NCBI RefSeq assembly: GCF_006538165.1
Contig: NZ_BDLU01000066.1
Location: 1-62,787, forward strand
Source: Komagataeibacter diospyri
GTDB taxonomy: Bacteria; Pseudomonadota; Alphaproteobacteria; Acetobacterales; Acetobacteraceae
DNA length: 62,787 nt
Reading direction: 5' to 3'
Notes under the pieces: model-generated
What the model was told of the DNA's origin: nothing
What the model saw: only the letters and a program-made list of their open reading frames with translations
The model's database searches: none
Position numbers and translations under genes: made by a program
Shown here: in pieces, positions 26,589 through 35,412 of the stretch
Layout of the letters: the number at the start of each line of letters is the position of its first letter
How positions within the stretch are numbered: position 1 is the stretch's first letter

Positions 26589-27731
26589 ATGACCCATGAC
26601 ATAACCCCCATCACCATGCCCAAATTCGGGTTGGCCATGACTGAAGGCAAGATTGCCGGGTGGATGGTCGAACCAGGTGCCGCAATAAAAACCGGCGATG
26701 AACTGGTTGATATCGAAACCAGCAAGATCACCAATGCCTTTGAAAGTCCTGTCACAGGCACGTTGCGGCGGCAGGTCGCAAGTAACGGGGAAATGTTGCC
26801 CGTGGGCGCGTTGATTGGCGTGGTAGCCGATCCGGCGGTGCCCGATACGGATATTGACGCCTTCATTACCCGTTTTCAGGCTGACTTTGCCGCGTCATCC
26901 GATACGCAGTCGGACAATGCCGCTGTTGATGAACCGGTCATGATGACAGTCGGCGATCATACCCTGCGCGTGCATGAACGTGGGGAAGGCGACGGCACGC
27001 CCCTCCTGTTGATCCATGGGTTTGGCGGTGACCTGAAAAACTGGATGCTCAACCACGCAGCCCTTGCGCGCGGGCGGCGCGTCATTGCCTTTGACCTGCC
27101 GGGACATGGCGAATCATCGAAGGATGTCGGGCCGGGCACGCTGGCGTTCTTCGCGGATGTCGCGGCGCAGCTCCTGGCGCAGCTCAAGATCAGGCAGATG
27201 CATGTCATGGGGCATTCGCTGGGCGGTGGTATTGCGCTGACGCTGGCGCATACTGTTCCGCAAAGCGTGGCTTCGCTGGTGCTGGTGGCGCCTGCCGGGC
27301 TTGGGCCGCAGATCAACATGGACTTCATCAACGGTTTTATCGAAGCCGATCGCGTGCGCGCGGTGCAGGACGTGCTGAAATACCTTGTGCATGACAAATC
27401 ACTGATCGGACGGCGCATGTCTGATGATGTGCTGCGCTACAAACGGCTGGATGGGGTGCAGACCGCTCTGCGCACGGTGGCGGATGCCTGTTTCCCGGGC
27501 GGACATCAGGGTGATGACCTGCGTCCCGTGCTGGCGGGGGAAGATGTCCCGGTAACGGTGATATGGGGCAGGGAGGATGAAATCCTGCCCGCGACACAGG
27601 CCGATGGCCTGTCATCTTCGGTTGAACGGCATATCCTGCCTGATATCGGGCATATGCCACAGCTTGAATGCGCAGATAAGGTCAACGAAATGGTGGAAGA
27701 CTTCATGAAATCAAAAGTCATCGCCACGTAA
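26589..27731 (+). CDS. acoC: AcoC: lipoyl domain fused to alpha/beta hydrolase
   Basis: E2-type component of the acetoin system, 380 residues. An N-terminal biotinyl/lipoyl domain (about 5-82) has the lipoylation site at K46 in DIETSKITNAF. After an acidic linker, an alpha/beta hydrolase domain (about 115-378) has the nucleophile elbow GHSLGG (S210), HGFGGD oxyanion region, WGREDEIL and the catalytic His in IGHMPQL (H355). This fusion, rather than a classical E2 catalytic core, is characteristic of AcoC in acetoin clusters. No E3 gene lies nearby, so a general dihydrolipoamide dehydrogenase must be shared. Confidence 0.93.
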   Translation: MTHDITPITMPKFGLAMTEGKIAGWMVEPGAAIKTGDELVDIETSKITNAFESPVTGTLRRQVASNGEMLPVGALIGVVADPAVPDTDIDAFITRFQADFAASSDTQSDNAAVDEPVMMTVGDHTLRVHERGEGDGTPLLLIHGFGGDLKNWMLNHAALARGRRVIAFDLPGHGESSKDVGPGTLAFFADVAAQLLAQLKIRQMHVMGHSLGGGIALTLAHTVPQSVASLVLVAPAGLGPQINMDFINGFIEADRVRAVQDVLKYLVHDKSLIGRRMSDDVLRYKRLDGVQTALRTVADACFPGGHQGDDLRPVLAGEDVPVTVIWGREDEILPATQADGLSSSVERHILPDIGHMPQLECADKVNEMVEDFMKSKVIAT

Positions 27732-28186
27732 ATACAAAGGCCGTTCCAGGATGGCGTGCAGGTTTCAGCCTGCATTGCCATCCTCGGCCAGGAGGCTGTT
27801 TCAAAACAGCCTATTGGGGAAGTAATAAAAGCTTTTGGGTATCGCCTTTTTTCAAACAGGTGGAGTTTCCCCGGACACTATATTCAATTATTCACTTCAG
27901 ATCCCCCTTATGAAGTGCAGGTTCTTTCACGGAAGCACGGAAACGGTCCTGTTCTACAGGTAATGGTTTTGAATTTGGAATGATGGCGGATACTGTTCCT
28001 GTTCTGCCAGTAATGTTCTGTAATATATCGAAATGACGGAAAAATTTCTGTGATTGCAGGTCACCAGAAGGTGTCCCACCCATACTTGCCATGCCATCCC
28101 CGATGTGTATTCACTTGGGACATAACAAAGCGGCAAAGCAAGAATAGCCGGACTGGAAAACCAGTGACGGCATGGGAATAATAATA
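27732..28186. other. Intergenic between acoC and xylulokinase
   Basis: 455 bp. It holds a stem-loop at 27793-27812 (arms AGGCTGTTT and AAACAGCCT around CA), then a palindromic repeat copy, then AT-rich DNA that probably carries the xylulokinase promoter. No credible gene. Confidence 0.55.
27791..27872 (+). repeat. Dispersed palindromic repeat, copy 3
   Basis: AGGCTGTTTCAAAACAGCCT stem-loop followed by AATAAAAGCTTTTGGGT and a degenerate core (ATCGCCTTTTTTC...). It matches copy 2 over both sections, which shows that the unit is longer than the core palindrome. It begins 60 bp after the acoC stop. Confidence 0.68.
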
Positions 28187-29656
28187 ATGTTTGTCGGAAT
28201 TGATCTGGGCACCTCCGCCCTCAAGGCCGTTCTGGTCGATAGCCACCAGCATGTCATAGGCAGCCATTCCTATCCGCTGCGTGTCAGTTCCCCGCACCCG
28301 GGATGGAATGAACAGGCGCCACAGGACTGGTGGACGGCCCTGCTGGGGGTTATGGACGCGCTGGCGGCGGCCCATCCCGGAGAAATGGCACAGGTTACGG
28401 GCATGGGCCTGTCCGGTCAGCAGCATGGTGCGGTCCTGCTGGGGCGGGATGGCGATGTGCTGCGTCCGTGCATCCTGTGGAATGATGTGCGCGCCGCGGC
28501 GCAATGCGCGGAATTCGAGCGCCGGTTTCCAAAAAGTCGTGAAATATGTGGTAATATCGCCATGCCGGGTTTTACCGCGCCCAAGCTGATATGGGTGGCG
28601 GAACATGAACCGGAGGTCTTTGCCGCGACCCGTCATGTCCTGCTGCCCAAGGCATGGCTGCGTTATCGCATGACCGGCGACATGATCGAGGACATGTCGG
28701 ATGCGGCGGGTTCGCTGTGGCTGGATGTCGGCCATCGCTGCTGGTCCGATGATGCGCTGGCGGCAACCGGCCTGCGGCGTGACAACCTGCCCGCGCTGGT
28801 GGAAGGCACGGCACCCGCGGGCATGCTGCATGAAACCCTTGCCCGACGCTGGGGCATGAATACACGCCCGGTCATGGCGGGGGGCGCCGGAGATAATGCT
28901 GCGGGTGCGGTGGGACTGGGGGCGGTCAGGGCCGGGTCGTCTTTCCTGTCGCTGGGTACGTCGGGCGTATTGTGGGTGACAACCGACCGGTTTCGGCCGC
29001 ATCCACAGGGGGGCATCCATGCTTTCTGTCATGCCGTGCCCGAGACATGGCACCAGATGGGGGTGACGCTGTCGGCTGCGTCCTCGCTTGCGTGGTGGGC
29101 GCGTACGACCGGCATGGCGGAGTGCGATCTGCTGGCGGAACTGCCCGCGCGCATCACGCGTCCGTCGCCCGTTGTTTTCCTGCCCTACCTGTCGGGGGAG
29201 CGGACCCCCCATAATGACGGCCGTATTCGCGGCATGTTTGCCGGCCTGTCCCCCGGCACTACGCGCGCGGACATGACGCAGGCCGTGCTTGAAGGTGTCG
29301 CCTTTTCCTTTCGCGACGTGGTGGATGCGCTGGCGGATGCCGGTTCAATCGTGACGCAGGCCGATGTTATTGGCGGCGGGTCCAACAGCCGCACATGGGT
29401 TTCCATTCTGTCCAGCGTCACGGGCCTGTCGCTGCACCGTCTGGCGCATGGGGAACAGGGGGGCGCATTCGGCGCCGCCCGCCTGGCCCGCATGGCCGTC
29501 ACGGGGGAGGCGGTGGATACCGTCTGCCTGCCACAGCCGCGTGCGGAAACGCTGGTTCCCGATCCTGACCTGACTCACGCCTATGCCGCGCCACTGGCGT
29601 TCTACCGCAGGCTTTATCCTGCCCTTCGTTCCACAATGGACGTGCGGTCTGCCTGA
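28187..29656 (+). CDS. xylB: Xylulokinase (FGGY family)
   Basis: Phosphorylates D-xylulose to xylulose-5-phosphate for the pentose phosphate pathway. 489 residues from the ATG at 28187, with GGGA nine bases upstream; an ATG five codons earlier is possible. Motifs: FVGIDLGTSALKAVLVD (phosphate binding), GLSGQQHG, PCILWNDVRA, the catalytic Asp in GGAGDNAAGAVGLG and the C-terminal GGGSNSRTW nucleotide site. Followed by an MRJP protein and an MFS sugar porter, it probably serves growth on a pentose or pentitol. Confidence 0.92.
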   Translation: MFVGIDLGTSALKAVLVDSHQHVIGSHSYPLRVSSPHPGWNEQAPQDWWTALLGVMDALAAAHPGEMAQVTGMGLSGQQHGAVLLGRDGDVLRPCILWNDVRAAAQCAEFERRFPKSREICGNIAMPGFTAPKLIWVAEHEPEVFAATRHVLLPKAWLRYRMTGDMIEDMSDAAGSLWLDVGHRCWSDDALAATGLRRDNLPALVEGTAPAGMLHETLARRWGMNTRPVMAGGAGDNAAGAVGLGAVRAGSSFLSLGTSGVLWVTTDRFRPHPQGGIHAFCHAVPETWHQMGVTLSAASSLAWWARTTGMAECDLLAELPARITRPSPVVFLPYLSGERTPHNDGRIRGMFAGLSPGTTRADMTQAVLEGVAFSFRDVVDALADAGSIVTQADVIGGGSNSRTWVSILSSVTGLSLHRLAHGEQGGAFGAARLARMAVTGEAVDTVCLPQPRAETLVPDPDLTHAYAAPLAFYRRLYPALRSTMDVRSA

Positions 29657-29768
29657 ATGGGCATGCTGTCATGCCTGTGGCATGTCCCGATCGGGTAAAA
29701 GGCTGTTATAGGCCTATAATGACCATGCCGACCATATCGTCATGAACAGGGGGGGAACGGAGAGCATT

Positions 29769-30896
29769 ATGAAGACAGGTTTATTTCACAAGGCATTATA
29801 TCCCGTATGTGCGGCCACCATGCTGGGGCTTCTGCCCCCCGTGGCGGCGGTTGCCCGCGACAGTGTGGACCATGGCGCGGCCCCATCGGGGAATATTGGC
29901 GTTGTCGCGCGCTTTTACGACATGCAGCCGTCGGGCATCGCAACCCTGCCCGATGGGCGCATCGTGCTGGCCTTTCCGCGCAGTGCTGCCGACCATAAGG
30001 GACCGCGTCTGGGTGTACTGGAGAAAGGCAAGGCTGTTCCCTTTCCCGATGCGGCAACGCAGGCGCGTTTTGTCTCCCCTCTTGGGATGACGGTGGATGC
30101 AACCGGTCGGTTGTGGATCGTGGATGAAGGGATCGTTGCCGGACAGACAGCACAGGCCGCCCCGGCGCTGATCGGGCTGGATGGGCATACCGGGCAGATC
30201 GTGGCGACCATACCGCTGGGCGCGGGTGCCACGCGGTCCGACAGCCATGTCAATGACGTGCGTGTGGACATGACGCATGGCGCGCAGGGCACGGCCTATG
30301 TCAGTGATACATCGCTTATGGACCATCCGGCGATCATCGTGGTCGATATCGCCACCGGGCACGCGCGGCGCGTGCTGGAAAACGCTCCTTCGACCCGTGC
30401 GGAACCAGGCTTCGCCATGGAACTGGACGGACAGATGCTGCGTTATGACATGGCGCACCCGGCCATGGGGCAGGGGGGCATTGATGGCGTGACGCTGAGC
30501 ACGGATTCAAGCCGCCTGTACTGGCAGCCCCTGTCCAGCCGCAGGCTTTACAGCGCACCCACGGCCCTGCTGTCCGACCCCGCCGTCAAGTCTGCGCAAC
30601 TGGAACGCGCCGTGCAGGACGAGGGGGAAGATGCGGTGGTCGATGGCATGGCCACAGGCCCGGATAATACCCTGTATCTGACGGACATCGAACGTCACGC
30701 CGTGCTGCGCCGCACGGCTGATGGTCATCTGTCCGTTGTCGCGCATGACCCGCGCCTGGTCGCCCCGGATGGACTGACCCTGAAAGATGGCGCCCTGTGG
30801 CTGACGGTAGGCCAGTGGGGGCGGCTACCCGTATTCCATGACGGTCACGACATGGAAGAGCGGCCATGGCTGGTGGTGCGCATTCCCCTGAAATAA
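29769..30896 (+). CDS. Secreted yellow/major royal jelly-type beta-propeller protein
   Basis: 375 residues. The ATG at 29769 has GGAG seven bases before it. A Sec signal (ALYPVCAATMLGLLPPVAAVA) is followed by a six-bladed propeller with MRJP-family features: GVVARFYDMQPSGIATLPDGRIVLAFPR, LGMTVDATGRLWIVDEG, HVNDVRVD, TAYVSDTS, DGVTLSTDSSRLYWQPLSS and DGMATGPDNTLYLTDIERH. Bacterial members are predicted to be periplasmic or secreted sugar-related hydrolases or lactonases, but no reaction is proven. Its place between a xylulokinase and a sugar porter suggests a role in pentose or polyol oxidation products. Confidence 0.82.
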   Translation: MKTGLFHKALYPVCAATMLGLLPPVAAVARDSVDHGAAPSGNIGVVARFYDMQPSGIATLPDGRIVLAFPRSAADHKGPRLGVLEKGKAVPFPDAATQARFVSPLGMTVDATGRLWIVDEGIVAGQTAQAAPALIGLDGHTGQIVATIPLGAGATRSDSHVNDVRVDMTHGAQGTAYVSDTSLMDHPAIIVVDIATGHARRVLENAPSTRAEPGFAMELDGQMLRYDMAHPAMGQGGIDGVTLSTDSSRLYWQPLSSRRLYSAPTALLSDPAVKSAQLERAVQDEGEDAVVDGMATGPDNTLYLTDIERHAVLRRTADGHLSVVAHDPRLVAPDGLTLKDGALWLTVGQWGRLPVFHDGHDMEERPWLVVRIPLK

Positions 30897-30929
30897 GCCT
30901 GAAGGGCAAGCTGGAAAGAACGCATAATA

Positions 30930-32297
30930 ATGGCGCATGACAGGCAGACGACCCCTGGATCCGGTATTGTGAACCTCATTGCGGGTGTGGCCGCAACGGG
31001 TGGGTTACTGTTCGGTTACGATACCGGTATAATTTCCGCAGCACTGCTGCAGATTACCACTGATTTTACCCTGGGCACGCTGGGACAGCAGGTCGTGACA
31101 TCCGCCATCGTGGCCGGTGCGCTGGGGGGCTGTCTTGTGGCGGCCCCGCTGTCGGACCGGCTGGGGCGGCGTTACATGATCATGTTCGCGGCCCTTGTGT
31201 TCATTGTCGGCACTCTGGTTGCGTCGCTGGCACCCGGGGTGGCGGTGCTGGTCTGCGCGCGCTTCATCCTGGGGATGGCGGTGGGCATGTGTTCGCAGAT
31301 CGTGCCGGTCTATATTGCGGAAATCGCCCCACGTGAAAAACGCGGGCAGATGGTGGTCCTGTTCCAGCTTGCGGTTGTGTGCGGTATCCTTGTTTCCTTC
31401 ATTGCGGGGTATCTGTGCCGACACCAGTCATGGCGGCTTATGTTCGGGCTTGGCATCGTGCCTGCCATCATCCTGTTTGTCGGTATGTCGGTCCTGCCAC
31501 GCAGTCCGCGCTGGCTGGCCATGAAAGGAAACCTTGAAGGCGCGTTCGAAGTACTGCAGCGCCTGCGGCGTGACCCGCAGGCCGCGCGGATCGAACTGGA
31601 TTCCATTGTCGCGATGCATGATGAGCAGGCACCATGGTCCGCATTGCTGCAACCATGGGTGCGCCCGGCAGTAATCGCATCGGTCGGGGTGGCGTTATTC
31701 TGCCAGATTACCGGAATTAACGCGGTGTTGTATTATGCCCCCACCATTTTTGCAGGCGTTGGCTTTGGGCAGGCGTCCGCCCTGCTGACCTCCATTGCCA
31801 TCGGGGTCGCCATGGTGCTGTCCACTGCGTTTGGCAGTTGGGCGGTTGATGCATGGGGGCGGCGGAGGCTGCTGCTGCGGCTTATTCCCGGTGCGGTTGT
31901 CTCCCTCATGGTACTGGGCACAATGTTTGCCATCGGGTCAACCCATGGCATCAATACATGGATAACGGCAGCGGCAGTGGTCAGTTATGCAATATTCAAT
32001 GTGGGCAGCCTGTCTGTCGCCATATGGCTGGTGGGGGCGGAGGTCTACCCCCTGTCGTGCCGCAGCAAAGGTATGAGCCTTGTCGCGGCGACACACTGGA
32101 CAGCGGACCTGCTGATTTCGCTGACCACGCTGTCACTGGTGCAGGCGCTGGGGGCAGCAGGCACGTTCTGGATGTATGCCGCGATCAATCTGCTCGCTTT
32201 TGTTTTTGTCTGGCGTTATGTGCCCGAAACGCGCGGGCGATCACTGGAAGAAATCGAAACGGCCCTCAAGGCGGGTACGTTCAATACCCTGACCTGA
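30930..32297 (+). CDS. MFS sugar porter (XylE/GalP type)
   Basis: Sugar:proton symporter, 455 residues, twelve membrane helices. Family signatures: GGLLFGYDTGIISAAL, DRLGRRYM between helices 2 and 3, PVYIAEIAPREKRGQ, PRSPRWL after helix 6, QITGINAVLYYAPTIF in helix 7, DAWGRRRLLL and the C-terminal PETRGRSLEEIE. Substrate cannot be fixed, but the upstream xylulokinase makes xylose, arabitol or a related compound plausible. It starts 33 bp after the MRJP gene, so the three genes likely form one operon. Confidence 0.92.
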   Translation: MAHDRQTTPGSGIVNLIAGVAATGGLLFGYDTGIISAALLQITTDFTLGTLGQQVVTSAIVAGALGGCLVAAPLSDRLGRRYMIMFAALVFIVGTLVASLAPGVAVLVCARFILGMAVGMCSQIVPVYIAEIAPREKRGQMVVLFQLAVVCGILVSFIAGYLCRHQSWRLMFGLGIVPAIILFVGMSVLPRSPRWLAMKGNLEGAFEVLQRLRRDPQAARIELDSIVAMHDEQAPWSALLQPWVRPAVIASVGVALFCQITGINAVLYYAPTIFAGVGFGQASALLTSIAIGVAMVLSTAFGSWAVDAWGRRRLLLRLIPGAVVSLMVLGTMFAIGSTHGINTWITAAAVVSYAIFNVGSLSVAIWLVGAEVYPLSCRSKGMSLVAATHWTADLLISLTTLSLVQALGAAGTFWMYAAINLLAFVFVWRYVPETRGRSLEEIETALKAGTFNTLT

Positions 32298-32314
32298 CTG
32301 ACTGTGCGGGCATA

Positions 32315-32390
32315 ATACAAAGCAAAAGTTCATGGATGCCGCCGTTGTTAAGGCAGCGTTTCGCGATGGTTTTTGAAAGAATATTTCCCA
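32315..32390 (+). repeat. Dispersed palindromic repeat, copy 4 (degenerate)
   Basis: AGCAAAAGTTCATGGATGCCGCCGTTGTTAAGGCAGCG aligns with the AAAAGTTTTGGGTGCCGCC... unit of other copies but the core palindrome is broken. It lies between the convergent MFS porter and the FAD oxidoreductase. Confidence 0.55.
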
Positions 32391-32517
32391 GAAACGTCCT
32401 TATGATATGCAGGGTGTTTCAGACAGTCTCTGATAATATGGGCATGGCGGGACAATAAAAATGTCCCGCATGTTCTGATTGCGCAGGAAGTAGTAGGTAT
32501 ACTTTGTAAAAGGGCAT

Positions 32518-33906
32518 TCAGGGGTGAAGATGTCCACGTGCAGGTTCCAGAACAGGGGCACGCAGACGTGGCGCCGGGACAAGTAGTGGCGTTTCGGGGG
32601 GCAGGAGATGATGCAGGATCTTTTCCCCAATGGCGGTCTGCCATAGCCACAGGCTATTGACCTGACCACGGAAACTGGCTTCGCCCCCCATCGCCCCTGT
32701 GGGACGGAACCCCGATGCCAGGCCCAGGCCAAACAGGCCCGGAATTTCCTTTCCCGTTGCATCCAGGATACCGCATTCCGCACCGGTCAGGCAGCCATCG
32801 GGTGCATCGGCAGACAGGGCAATCGGACGGTCATACGCATCCATTATGGTGATACGGCGGGGGCGGTAGCCAAAGCAGGCGATAATGGCATCGGCATTAT
32901 CAACAATGGCCTGTACTTCCGCATGATTATCGTCCGTTATCTGCACATCACGCAGGCGGGGTTCGGGCGGGGCATTGGCAATGCCCATCAACTGCATGGC
33001 CAGATTACGCGAATCATAACGCAGGCCGCCAAAGCGGTAAACAAACTGGCTGACCGGGCAGATATCATCTTCATGGAATTCCGTATATCCATCAGCCACG
33101 GCTTCTTCCGCCGTACGGTAAAACAGTTTCAGGCGGGATTTGTGCAGTAGTGTCAGGTTGCCTGGCACGAGTCGGTCCGCCATGTCACGCATTATGACGC
33201 GTGCGGCAGACAACGCACTGCTGGCACCCCCGATCACGGCAATCCTGGGATTTTCCTGTTCTGCCGTCATGGTGCGTAATCTGGCGATGCCATCGGGGGA
33301 CAGCAGGGCGTCGGACTGCATGACCCTGCCTGCATGGCGGGGCAATAGGGGACTATCCCCCACTACTTCATCATGCAGCCGCTGTTCCGGCTGGTGTGCG
33401 CCCATTGCCAGTACGACCTTGTTGGCGATGACGTGTTGCGTATGTGCCCCATCGCTGGAGATAAGGTAACCCCGCCATTTACCTTCCACGTTCTGGTGCA
33501 GGCTTTTCAGTTGCCATCCGGTCAGTATCCGTGATGCTGGATGGGCCGTGATGAGGGTTGTCAGTACCTGCCCCACCATATCCAGAAAATCCGCGACAAC
33601 ACGTAACGGCAATGGGAGCCTGCCCCGGCTGCGTATCATTGCCACCAGTGGATGGTAGGTCAGGCGCGCCAGTTCGGGCACCGGATTGTCCGTTATCGCA
33701 TCAACGAATGTTTCCGCCGCACTGTCGGAATTGATGACATAGCGCCCCAGCATGCCCGAACCGATATGCGGCCCCCGCTCAACCAGCGTCAGGCCTTCAT
33801 CCAGCAGGCGTGGCAGTTCGCCTATGCGTGATGCAGCAAGCAGGACGGCAATGGCGGCGGGGCCACCACCGACAATAAGGACGGGCGTTGTTGTATCTGT
33901 GGACAT
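32518..33906 (-). CDS. FAD/NAD(P)-binding oxidoreductase, unknown substrate
   Basis: 462 residues. An N-terminal FAD-binding Rossmann motif (VLIVGGGPAAIAVLLAASRIG) is followed by a second dinucleotide fold (RIAVIGGASSALSAARVIM, about 225) and a C-terminal FGLGLASGFRPTGAMGGEAS region. The layout resembles flavin monooxygenase or lysine/ornithine N-hydroxylase relatives, but no decisive substrate motif is visible. It lies 43 bp downstream of a DegT-type aminotransferase on the same strand, so both probably act on one pathway. Confidence 0.75.
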   Translation of the reverse strand: MSTDTTTPVLIVGGGPAAIAVLLAASRIGELPRLLDEGLTLVERGPHIGSGMLGRYVINSDSAAETFVDAITDNPVPELARLTYHPLVAMIRSRGRLPLPLRVVADFLDMVGQVLTTLITAHPASRILTGWQLKSLHQNVEGKWRGYLISSDGAHTQHVIANKVVLAMGAHQPEQRLHDEVVGDSPLLPRHAGRVMQSDALLSPDGIARLRTMTAEQENPRIAVIGGASSALSAARVIMRDMADRLVPGNLTLLHKSRLKLFYRTAEEAVADGYTEFHEDDICPVSQFVYRFGGLRYDSRNLAMQLMGIANAPPEPRLRDVQITDDNHAEVQAIVDNADAIIACFGYRPRRITIMDAYDRPIALSADAPDGCLTGAECGILDATGKEIPGLFGLGLASGFRPTGAMGGEASFRGQVNSLWLWQTAIGEKILHHLLPPETPLLVPAPRLRAPVLEPARGHLHP

Positions 33907-33949
33907 GGCTGCATGTATCCGTTTTCCATAGGTGATAAGGAACGGGGGC

Positions 33950-35098
33950 TTACATATCTGTAGCGTTGCAGGCGTTCATGAATTCCTGGCACACGTAACG
34001 TACCATTTCCGGCGTCATTTCATGCCATAAGGGCAGGGACACAATGGAAGATGCAAGTGCATTGGTTGCCTGCAGGTCACCTGCCCTGCAATGGGTGACA
34101 AAATAGCTCTGTTCATACAGATGGGGTGAAAAATAGGTTGATGTACCGATCCGCTTTTCTTTCATGCGGGCAAGTATCGCACTGCGGTGTGGTGCATATT
34201 GTGGCGGCAGGCGTACTGGCAGGAACTGATAGGACATGCGTGCGCCACGCTGCCGCTGGAAGCCAAAACCGGGCAGAAGGTCGTAATACATCTGTTCTAT
34301 ACGGCACTTCTTTTCAACGACGCTTTCCAGATGGTCCAGTCCCGACAGGGCAAGCAATGCACCGATTTCGGGTAGCTTGGAATTAAGACCGGGCATCGTG
34401 GCATGGCGGATCTGGCCAAAGCCAAAATTGCCCATGGCCCGCAGGGCTTCGATCATGTCGGGGTTATTGGCGTAAATGAAACCACCTTCCCCGATCCCCA
34501 TTGTTTTTGTTGCATGAAGGGAACATATGATGGCATGCGGCGAACCGGTTCCAAATCCCTGTCCCAGTGCGTCATGTGCTCCAAGGGATGCAGCCGCATC
34601 TATGACAACGGGAATACCTGTCTGTTTTTCCAGTTCCGTATAATGGTTGATATCGGTTGCGTTCCCGAATGTGGCGTAGGGAAATATTGCTGCAATCTGT
34701 TCACCATATTCATGCAGTAATTCATTTTCCGCCGCATGGGACGCCATCCAGTCCGTAGGGTCGATATCGCAGAACAGGGGTGTAAAGCCTGCCCATAATA
34801 CAGCATGGGCCGCGGCTGCGAAAGTAAAGGATGGCATGAGAACATAACGCGCCACACGGGTATCCTTGTGTCGTGTTGCGTATTTCAGCGCCATCATCAA
34901 TCCGATCGTGGCGTTGCATACCGTGACGCAATGGCCCACGCCACTGAACATCTGTTCAACCAGACGTTTTTCGAATCTCTGGTTTATTGGCCCGTAATTG
35001 GTATAGATGCCAGAGTTTTCCATTGCGATAATGCCATCGGCCAACTGGCTTATTTTCGGAATATTTGAACGTATGAAGGATATTTCCGTATAGGACAT
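33950..35098 (-). CDS. DegT/DnrJ/EryC1/StrS-type PLP aminotransferase
   Basis: 382 residues. Sugar-aminotransferase fold: YGPINQRFEKRLVEQM, CNATIGLMMALKYA, MPSFTFAAAAHAVLWAGFTPLFCDID, VVIDAAASLGA (PLP-phosphate/ring region) and the Schiff-base lysine in SLHATKTMGIGEGGF (about K195). Enzymes of this class put an amino group on a nucleotide-linked keto sugar. Acetan as published has no amino sugar, so this gene with the oxidoreductase next to it may serve a separate glycan. No 4,6-dehydratase other than RfbB is present to supply a keto sugar. Confidence 0.87.
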   Translation of the reverse strand: MSYTEISFIRSNIPKISQLADGIIAMENSGIYTNYGPINQRFEKRLVEQMFSGVGHCVTVCNATIGLMMALKYATRHKDTRVARYVLMPSFTFAAAAHAVLWAGFTPLFCDIDPTDWMASHAAENELLHEYGEQIAAIFPYATFGNATDINHYTELEKQTGIPVVIDAAASLGAHDALGQGFGTGSPHAIICSLHATKTMGIGEGGFIYANNPDMIEALRAMGNFGFGQIRHATMPGLNSKLPEIGALLALSGLDHLESVVEKKCRIEQMYYDLLPGFGFQRQRGARMSYQFLPVRLPPQYAPHRSAILARMKEKRIGTSTYFSPHLYEQSYFVTHCRAGDLQATNALASSIVSLPLWHEMTPEMVRYVCQEFMNACNATDM

Positions 35099-35412
35099 TT
35101 CTGTATTCCGGTTTCGTCAAACAGATGACCTGATCATGATGTCTGGCAGATATCAGGGGAGGTGGCGTGTCACGTTGGCCATTTACGTTAAAAGCAGATA
35201 ATTCATGCACATTCAATGCAAATATTAGTATATTATTTACTACACGTTTATGTGATTACTATGCGCGTATGGAATATATGATATTTTAAAATAATATAGG
35301 GAATTCATGCAATTTCATGATTTACGGATCGTTCCTACCCGAATGACATATTCGACAATTAAGTAAAATGATCGGTTTTTATTTTGTGAATGATGTAATC
35401 CAGTGATGCGGG
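35099..35412. promoter_or_regulatory. AT-rich divergent promoter region
   Basis: 314 bp between the divergent aminotransferase and GT-like gene. It is clearly AT-rich (especially 35215-35310) and gene-free, so promoters for both directions probably lie here. No single promoter could be chosen with confidence. Confidence 0.45.

Noticed and set aside
24400..27731. acoABC read as pyruvate dehydrogenase
   Set aside because: The third gene is a lipoyl/alpha-beta hydrolase fusion, typical of acetoin clusters, and an AcoR-like regulator is adjacent.
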